A DNA stretch of 9,477 nt from Bacillota bacterium (lineage in GTDB: Bacteria > Bacillota > Clostridia > Lachnospirales > Anaerotignaceae): the NCBI GenBank assembly GCA_023413275.1, contig JAEZPX010000059.1, positions 1-9,477 on the forward strand, in the 5' to 3' direction. The stretch's first letter is position 1. The number at the start of each line of letters is the position of its first letter. The notes beneath the pieces were generated by a model, which saw nothing but the letters and a program-made list of their open reading frames with translations, was not told the DNA's origin and did no database searches. Positions 6,401 to 9,477 of this stretch are shown here, in pieces. The position numbers were made by a program, and so were the translations under genes.

Positions 6401-7102
6401 TTAAGATTCCGCAGACTTTGTTTTTTGCTGCTCCTCATGCTCCGTACGGTAACGACTCATTAGTCCATGGAATAAGTCCATTGCGGTTGGTGGTGTAAAA
6501 CTGATGGCATTTGCACCTGCTTCAATGGTACGCTTAATGCTCTCTCTGGTAGGACCACCTGTTGCAATGATAGGAACGGATGGATATTTTTCACGAATGG
6601 CACGAACGACGTCGGTGGTTCGACCGGCAGCGGATACGTTGAGTATACTTGTGCCTGCCGCCAATCTTCCATCAATATCGCTATCAGCATCCAGCACAGT
6701 GACAATAATGGGTATGTCAATAATTTCATGGATATGCTGAATGACAGAATTACTGGTGGGAGCATTCACAACCACGCCCATGGCACCCAATGCTTCAGCA
6801 TCCTTTGCCAGCATTACAACTCGTGGGCCTGTGGTGGTACCACCGCCTACGCCGCAAAAAACGGGAATACTAGAGGCTGAAACAATGGCATCTGCAATAA
6901 TTTGCTGAGGTGTAAAAGGATATACTGCCAGAACTGCATCGGCATTACAGTTTCGGATAATCGCAATGTCGGTTGAAAATATTAACGACTTAATGCGTTT
7001 TCCCCAAATTACAATACCACTGGCACTCCATATTTCCTCTGGCATTGTTACGATATGCTTTCTTAATCTACTATCAATACGGGGGATGTTTTTTTCAGCC
7101 AT
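6401..7102 (-). CDS. TIM-barrel-like protein of unknown function
   Basis: I do not recognise a precise family. The 233 residues alternate hydrophobic strands and helices as in a (beta/alpha)8 barrel. Strand ends carry SIPVFCGVGGGTTTGPR (78-94), GAMGVVVNAPTSN (106-118), IPIIVTVLDADSDIDGRLAAG (130-150), ILNVSAAGR (153-161) and VPIIATGGPTRESIKRTIEAGANAISFTPP (176-205). The last resembles the phosphate-binding end of ThiG, NanE or HisF-type barrels, so a phosphorylated substrate is plausible. Databases often call similar clostridial proteins 'hydrolase' without evidence, as I recall. The C-terminal tail (EHEEQQKTKSAES) is charged and probably disordered. The start ATG at 7102 has AAGGAG (7115-7110) seven bases upstream. 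The gene stands alone, driven by a consensus promoter, divergent from the CBS-domain gene and ending at the shared terminator. Confidence 0.78.
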   Translation of the reverse strand: MAEKNIPRIDSRLRKHIVTMPEEIWSASGIVIWGKRIKSLIFSTDIAIIRNCNADAVLAVYPFTPQQIIADAIVSASSIPVFCGVGGGTTTGPRVVMLAKDAEALGAMGVVVNAPTSNSVIQHIHEIIDIPIIVTVLDADSDIDGRLAAGTSILNVSAAGRTTDVVRAIREKYPSVPIIATGGPTRESIKRTIEAGANAISFTPPTAMDLFHGLMSRYRTEHEEQQKTKSAES

Positions 7103-7125
7103 ACCTTAGCTCCTTTCACTATATA

Positions 7126-7136
7126 ACTAGAATAAT
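7126..7136 (+). repeat. Direct repeat copy 1, ACTAGAATAAT
   Basis: This 11-mer occurs in the leader of the TIM-barrel gene and again at 7270-7280 over the -10 of the divergent gene, 144 bp apart. It may be a shared regulator site or coincidence in AT-rich DNA, since in copy 2 the core TAGAAT is simply the -10 box. Confidence 0.35.
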
Positions 7137-7156
7137 TCATATGAAAAGTTGTTATA

Positions 7157-7185
7157 ATTATACAATAATTCGGGTTGTCTGTCAA
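7157..7185 (-). promoter_or_regulatory. Perfect-consensus SigA promoter of the TIM-barrel gene
   Basis: On the minus strand, TTGACA (7185-7180), a 17-bp spacer and TATAAT (7162-7157): both hexamers are exact and spacing is ideal. Transcription should begin near 7150, leaving a leader of about 48 nt. Strong constitutive or repressor-controlled expression is expected. Confidence 0.85.
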
Positions 7186-7191
7186 GGTTTT

Positions 7192-7201
7192 TTTGTACAA
7201 A
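7192..7201. repeat. Perfect 10-bp palindrome TTTGTACAAA
   Basis: It lies 6 bp upstream of the -35 of the TIM-barrel promoter, between the two divergent promoters. It could be a regulator site; the short length makes chance quite possible. Confidence 0.3.
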
Positions 7202-7248
7202 CTGAAACAAAATGGGGCTATTTTGGAAAGACAAAAGATATCCACACC

Positions 7249-7277
7249 TTGACATTATTTCCGTTTCAGACTAGAAT
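7249..7277 (+). promoter_or_regulatory. SigA promoter of the CBS-domain gene
   Basis: TTGACA (7249-7254, 6/6), a 17-bp spacer and TAGAAT (7272-7277, 5/6). Transcription should begin near 7284, leaving a leader of about 40 nt that includes the GGAGG site. It probably drives the ferritin gene too. Confidence 0.8.
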
Positions 7278-7291
7278 AATGTTATCGGAAA
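7258..7291. promoter_or_regulatory. Candidate operator: inverted repeat centred on the -10 box
   Basis: TTTCCG (7258-7263) and CGGAAA (7286-7291) form a perfect inverted pair across 22 bp. The centre, 7274.5, is exactly the middle of the TAGAAT -10 box. Half-sites are 28 bp centre to centre. A dimer or looped tetramer bound here would occlude the promoter. Six-base arms at this distance are suggestive only. Confidence 0.35.
7270..7280 (+). repeat. Direct repeat copy 2, ACTAGAATAAT
   Basis: Second copy of the 11-mer found at 7126-7136; it overlaps the -10 box of the CBS-domain gene promoter. Confidence 0.35.
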
Positions 7292-7306
7292 ATATTAGTA
7301 TTTTTT

Positions 7307-7311
7307 GGAGG
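7307..7311 (+). promoter_or_regulatory. Ribosome binding site that moves the CBS-gene start
   Basis: GGAGG here overlaps the upstream in-frame TTG at 7305, so that codon cannot be the start. The next in-frame initiator is TTG at 7323, 11 nt downstream; an ATG at 7312 is out of frame. Confidence 0.65.
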
Positions 7312-7322
7312 ATGATTATATT

Positions 7323-8228
7323 TTGGAAACCATTATTGGTTTGGCCATATCTATCATTCTGAATGTGATTTTGCTTTTTTTATTATGGAAATTGCAACAA
7401 GAAAAAAAGCGAGCAATCATTACAGAAGAAGGAATCCGCATGATGGTAGATGCAGGAGGGGATAATGGCAGTATTGACGAAACAGAAAAAAAGATGATAA
7501 ACAATATCTTTGATTTGAGCAATACTTCCGTGGGGGAAATTGCTACCCACAGAACAGATATTGTTGCAATTCCTGTGGATGCTTCCATTTTGGAAATCAT
7601 GGAGGTCATTTCAGAGGAAAAATATTCTCGTATCGTTGTTTATGATGATAACATTGATAATATTATTGGTCTATTTCATGTAAAAGATGTTGTAAAGTTT
7701 TTCATTGCGGATAATCACGATATAACCAATTTTGATTTAAAACAAGTTTTGAAAAAGCCGTATTTTGTTCCGTTTTCAAAAAAAACGGATGAATTGTTTG
7801 CTGAAATGCAAAGAGATAAGGTTCATATGGCAATTGTTATTGATGAATATGGCGGAACAGCAGGGCTAGTCACCATGGAGGACTTGCTGGAAGAGATCGT
7901 TGGTAATATATTTGATGAATATGACTTGGAAGAGGAAGAAGATATAAGTGTGATAGATGAAAAGGCATATCGTATCAATGGAACCACAGATTTGACTGAT
8001 GTGGAGGAGTTATTGGATATAACTTTTGAAGATGGGGAAAGTTATGACACGTTAGGTGGCTATTTAATTGGCCGATTGGGGAGAATCCCTGAAGAAGGGG
8101 AAAAACCTGAAATTCATGTGGCGAATTGGCTGTTCCGAATAGAGAATATTGAAGAAAAGCGGATAGATAAGGTGTATGCCTTACGCTTAGAAGAAGAACG
8201 AACGACAAACCACGAAAAAGCTATGTAA
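7323..8228 (+). CDS. Short CorC/HlyC-like protein: one membrane segment, CBS pair, transporter-associated domain
   Basis: Belongs to the CorC/HlyC group linked to magnesium and cobalt efflux or resistance; the exact job is unknown. From TTG 7323 it has 301 residues. Residues 4-22 are one membrane helix, replacing the multi-helix DUF21 transport domain of full-length relatives (about 420 residues). Then come the linker EEGIRMMVDAGG and ETEKKMINNIFDLSN, CBS motif 1 (about 78-128, HRTDIVAIPVDASILEIMEVI), CBS motif 2 (about 147-200, ending in EYGGTAGLVTMEDLLEEIVGNI), and the CorC_HlyC domain (about 208-290, with YDTLGGYLIGRLGRIPEEGE). It resembles E. coli CorC (292 residues) with a membrane anchor added. 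CBS pairs usually bind adenine nucleotides. A ferritin gene starts 41 bp downstream with no clear promoter of its own, so co-transcription is likely. Confidence 0.88.
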   Translation: METIIGLAISIILNVILLFLLWKLQQEKKRAIITEEGIRMMVDAGGDNGSIDETEKKMINNIFDLSNTSVGEIATHRTDIVAIPVDASILEIMEVISEEKYSRIVVYDDNIDNIIGLFHVKDVVKFFIADNHDITNFDLKQVLKKPYFVPFSKKTDELFAEMQRDKVHMAIVIDEYGGTAGLVTMEDLLEEIVGNIFDEYDLEEEEDISVIDEKAYRINGTTDLTDVEELLDITFEDGESYDTLGGYLIGRLGRIPEEGEKPEIHVANWLFRIENIEEKRIDKVYALRLEEERTTNHEKAM

Positions 8229-8269
8229 AGGATAAAATCTTTTAATAATAAAAAACAGGAGGGATAAAA

Positions 8270-8782
8270 ATGTTAGATAAAAAAGTAATAGAACTCTTAA
8301 ATTCACAAATCACCAAGGAATTTTATTCTGCTTATCTGTATTTGGATTTTGCCAACTTCTTTGAATCCAAGGGCTTAGAGGGATTCGCAAATTGGTATAA
8401 GGTTCAGGCACAGGAAGAAAGAGACCATGCAATGCTCTTTTATCAATATTTGCAAAACAATAACCAACGGGTAGATTTTCAAGCAATTGGTAAACCCGAT
8501 GTAGAAATGGAATCCTTGATGGATCCTTTAAAGGCTGCATTAGCCCATGAAGAATATGTTACTGATTCTATTCATACCATTTACACAGCTGCCCAAGAGG
8601 TTCACGACTATCGTACCCTTCAATTTTTGGATTGGTTTGTAAAAGAACAAGGTGAAGAAGAAACAAATGCCAATAATTTAATTACGAAAATGGAACTATT
8701 CGGCAGTGATGCGAAAGGTCTTTATATGCTGGATAATGAATTGAAGGCAAGAGTTTATGCGGCACCTTCATTGGCACTTTAA
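8270..8782 (+). CDS. ftnA: Non-haem ferritin, FtnA type
   Basis: Iron storage protein forming a 24-subunit shell that oxidises ferrous iron and stores it as a mineral. The 170 residues fit the bacterial ferritin length. The ferroxidase centre is complete: E17, E50 and H53 (EERDH), E94 and Q127; the third-site ligands E49, E126 and E130 are also present at the E. coli FtnA numbering. There is no haem-ligand methionine pattern of bacterioferritin at the usual place, so I favour FtnA. The start ATG has AGGAGG (8257-8262) seven bases before it. It lies 41 bp after the CorC-like gene and is followed by a strong hairpin terminator, so it is probably the last gene of a two-gene unit. I see no Fur-like box immediately upstream. 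Confidence 0.95.
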   Translation: MLDKKVIELLNSQITKEFYSAYLYLDFANFFESKGLEGFANWYKVQAQEERDHAMLFYQYLQNNNQRVDFQAIGKPDVEMESLMDPLKAALAHEEYVTDSIHTIYTAAQEVHDYRTLQFLDWFVKEQGEEETNANNLITKMELFGSDAKGLYMLDNELKARVYAAPSLAL

Positions 8783-8801
8783 ACATTAAAATAAAAATTA
8801 G

Positions 8802-8832
8802 AAAAGCGTATATTTATTATACGCTTTTTTCA
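8802..8832 (+). terminator. Rho-independent terminator of the ferritin gene
   Basis: AAAAGCGTATA (8802-8812) pairs perfectly with TATACGCTTTT (8818-8828) around a 5-nt loop, with the T-run (8825-8830) forming the end of the stem and tail. The stem is AT-rich but 11 bp long. It lies 20 nt after the ferritin stop. Confidence 0.85.
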
Positions 8833-8930
8833 TTTTAACTTAAAAGAACCCATAACAATCGTTTTCAGTAATTATAAAAAGGAGATACTCTTTAAAAACA
8901 CATCAATTTCCTACTATTTTACTTCCTTTC

Positions 8931-8958
8931 ACGAAAAAATTTGTCCCCCCATATTGTA
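8931..8958 (+). promoter_or_regulatory. Candidate SigK-type (late mother-cell) promoter of the DUF4397 gene
   Basis: CATATTGTA (8950-8958) fits the SigK -10 consensus CATANNNTA exactly, and an AC (8931-8932, in CACG) stands 17 bp upstream as the short SigK -35. The start would fall near 8965, just before the ribosome site. No good SigA promoter is seen in 8833-8975. The consensus is short, so this is suggestive only. Confidence 0.35.
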
Positions 8959-8987
8959 GAAGAAAAAAGAAAGGTGAGGTTGCAACT

Positions 8988-9477
8988 ATGTGCGAAAATA
9001 ATGTAGCCGAAATGCAAGCTTACAAGGGAATGGTGATGCCTCTACCGATATCTGAAGAGGATCTTTGGAGGCTGGAACAGGAAGTTCTAACCCCCGCAGT
9101 TCATATTGAACCAATACGTAAAATATTACCTGAAATAAACATTGTTCCGAATGTAAAAGACTTAGAGATTCCCATTATTGCAGGGATTACACTATATAGC
9201 TATCTAAACTTTTTTAATGCCTTAGTATCGGTACCTGCTATTGATATATATGTAAATGGGAAAAAAGTTGTTTCTGACCTAAAATATAAGGAATTTTCTG
9301 AATTTTACGTGGTTTTTCCCGGATATTACCGCATTCAAATTTTCGAGGCCGGGCAAACGAAAGACGAATATTCCTCAACAATTATTAACTTAATTGGTTA
9401 TCGGGTTTATACTGTTACGATTTCTGGGTTGGAAGATCATGCATGTTTGCTCTTGGTAAATGACTGTATTTATTCCA
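8988..9477 (+). CDS. DUF4397-domain protein, partial: C-terminus beyond the right edge
   Basis: My translation from ATG 8988 is open for 163 codons to the last base. GAGG (8976-8979) within AAGGTGAGG lies eight bases upstream. Residues 1-70 match nothing I recognise: MCENNVAEMQAYKGMVMPLP, a short helical stretch (EEDLWRLEQEVL), then a proline- and isoleucine-rich segment. From about residue 74 it reads as DUF4397, a beta-rich domain: ALVSVPAIDIYVNGKKVVSDLKY (the usual form is PAVDVYVNG), FPGYYRIQIFEAG, and YRVYTVTISGLEDHACLLLVND. Function of the domain is unknown; many members are secreted or surface-associated. This one has no signal peptide, so it is cytosolic or assembled some other way. 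With the SigK-like promoter, a spore-coat or mother-cell role is a possible inference. Confidence 0.78.
   Translation, partial: MCENNVAEMQAYKGMVMPLPISEEDLWRLEQEVLTPAVHIEPIRKILPEINIVPNVKDLEIPIIAGITLYSYLNFFNALVSVPAIDIYVNGKKVVSDLKYKEFSEFYVVFPGYYRIQIFEAGQTKDEYSSTIINLIGYRVYTVTISGLEDHACLLLVNDCIYS

Noticed and set aside
6460..6765. 101-codon minus-strand frame inside the TIM-barrel gene
   Set aside because: It is a frame-shifted reading of a clearly conserved protein and has no start signals.
1..9477. CRISPR array, tRNA/rRNA genes, insertion sequence or attachment sites
   Set aside because: No regularly spaced repeats, no cloverleaf or rRNA sequence, no transposase or integrase, and no terminal inverted repeats found flanking the SRAP/polymerase block within the window.

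Overview
The window looks like chromosome from a low-GC, anaerobic, spore-forming Firmicute, most likely class Clostridia (possibly Lachnospirales; the rank is a guess). The reasons are the AT-rich sequence, strong Shine-Dalgarno sites, TTG starts, rho-independent terminators, a PdaB-like sporulation deacetylase, a FeoB-associated-type Cys-rich peptide and an HTH-fused pseudouridine kinase.

Layout. (1) 1-1749 is a divergent DNA-damage module: a Y-family DNA polymerase (minus strand, C-terminus off the left edge) and a SRAP/YedK-type abasic-site protein (plus strand). They share 142 bp holding a good SigA promoter with two LexA-like boxes. By eye this block is more AT-rich than what follows. 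(2) 1758-2372 (minus) is a PdaB-like polysaccharide deacetylase broken at its 3' end. Its last codons are the SRAP gene's terminator, so the join near 1818 looks like a recombination junction. (3) 2510-4527 is psuK-psuG, the pseudouridine breakdown pair, with a promoter, a candidate operator and a terminator. (4) 4913-6267 is a radical SAM protein with a C-X4-C-X2-C cluster motif, coupled to a 62-residue membrane-anchored Cys-rich peptide. (5) 6401-7102 (minus) is a TIM-barrel protein of unknown function with a perfect-consensus promoter. It ends at a terminator that serves both strands. (6) 7323-8782 is a short CorC/HlyC-like CBS protein with one membrane segment, followed 41 bp later by a ferritin with a complete ferroxidase centre. 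(7) 8988 to the right edge is a partial DUF4397 protein preceded by a SigK-like promoter.

How the genes work together. The clear partnerships are the polymerase with SRAP (probably SOS-controlled) and PsuK with PsuG (pseudouridine to uracil plus ribose 5-phosphate). The radical SAM/Cys-rich pair is the least explained unit. The Cys-rich peptide, CorC-like protein and ferritin give the right half a loose metal-handling flavour, but no shared regulation is visible. I did not find a clearly unprecedented system. The best leads are the radical SAM/Cys-rich pair, the deacetylase junction, and the operator-like repeats around the 7.1-7.3 kb divergent promoters.
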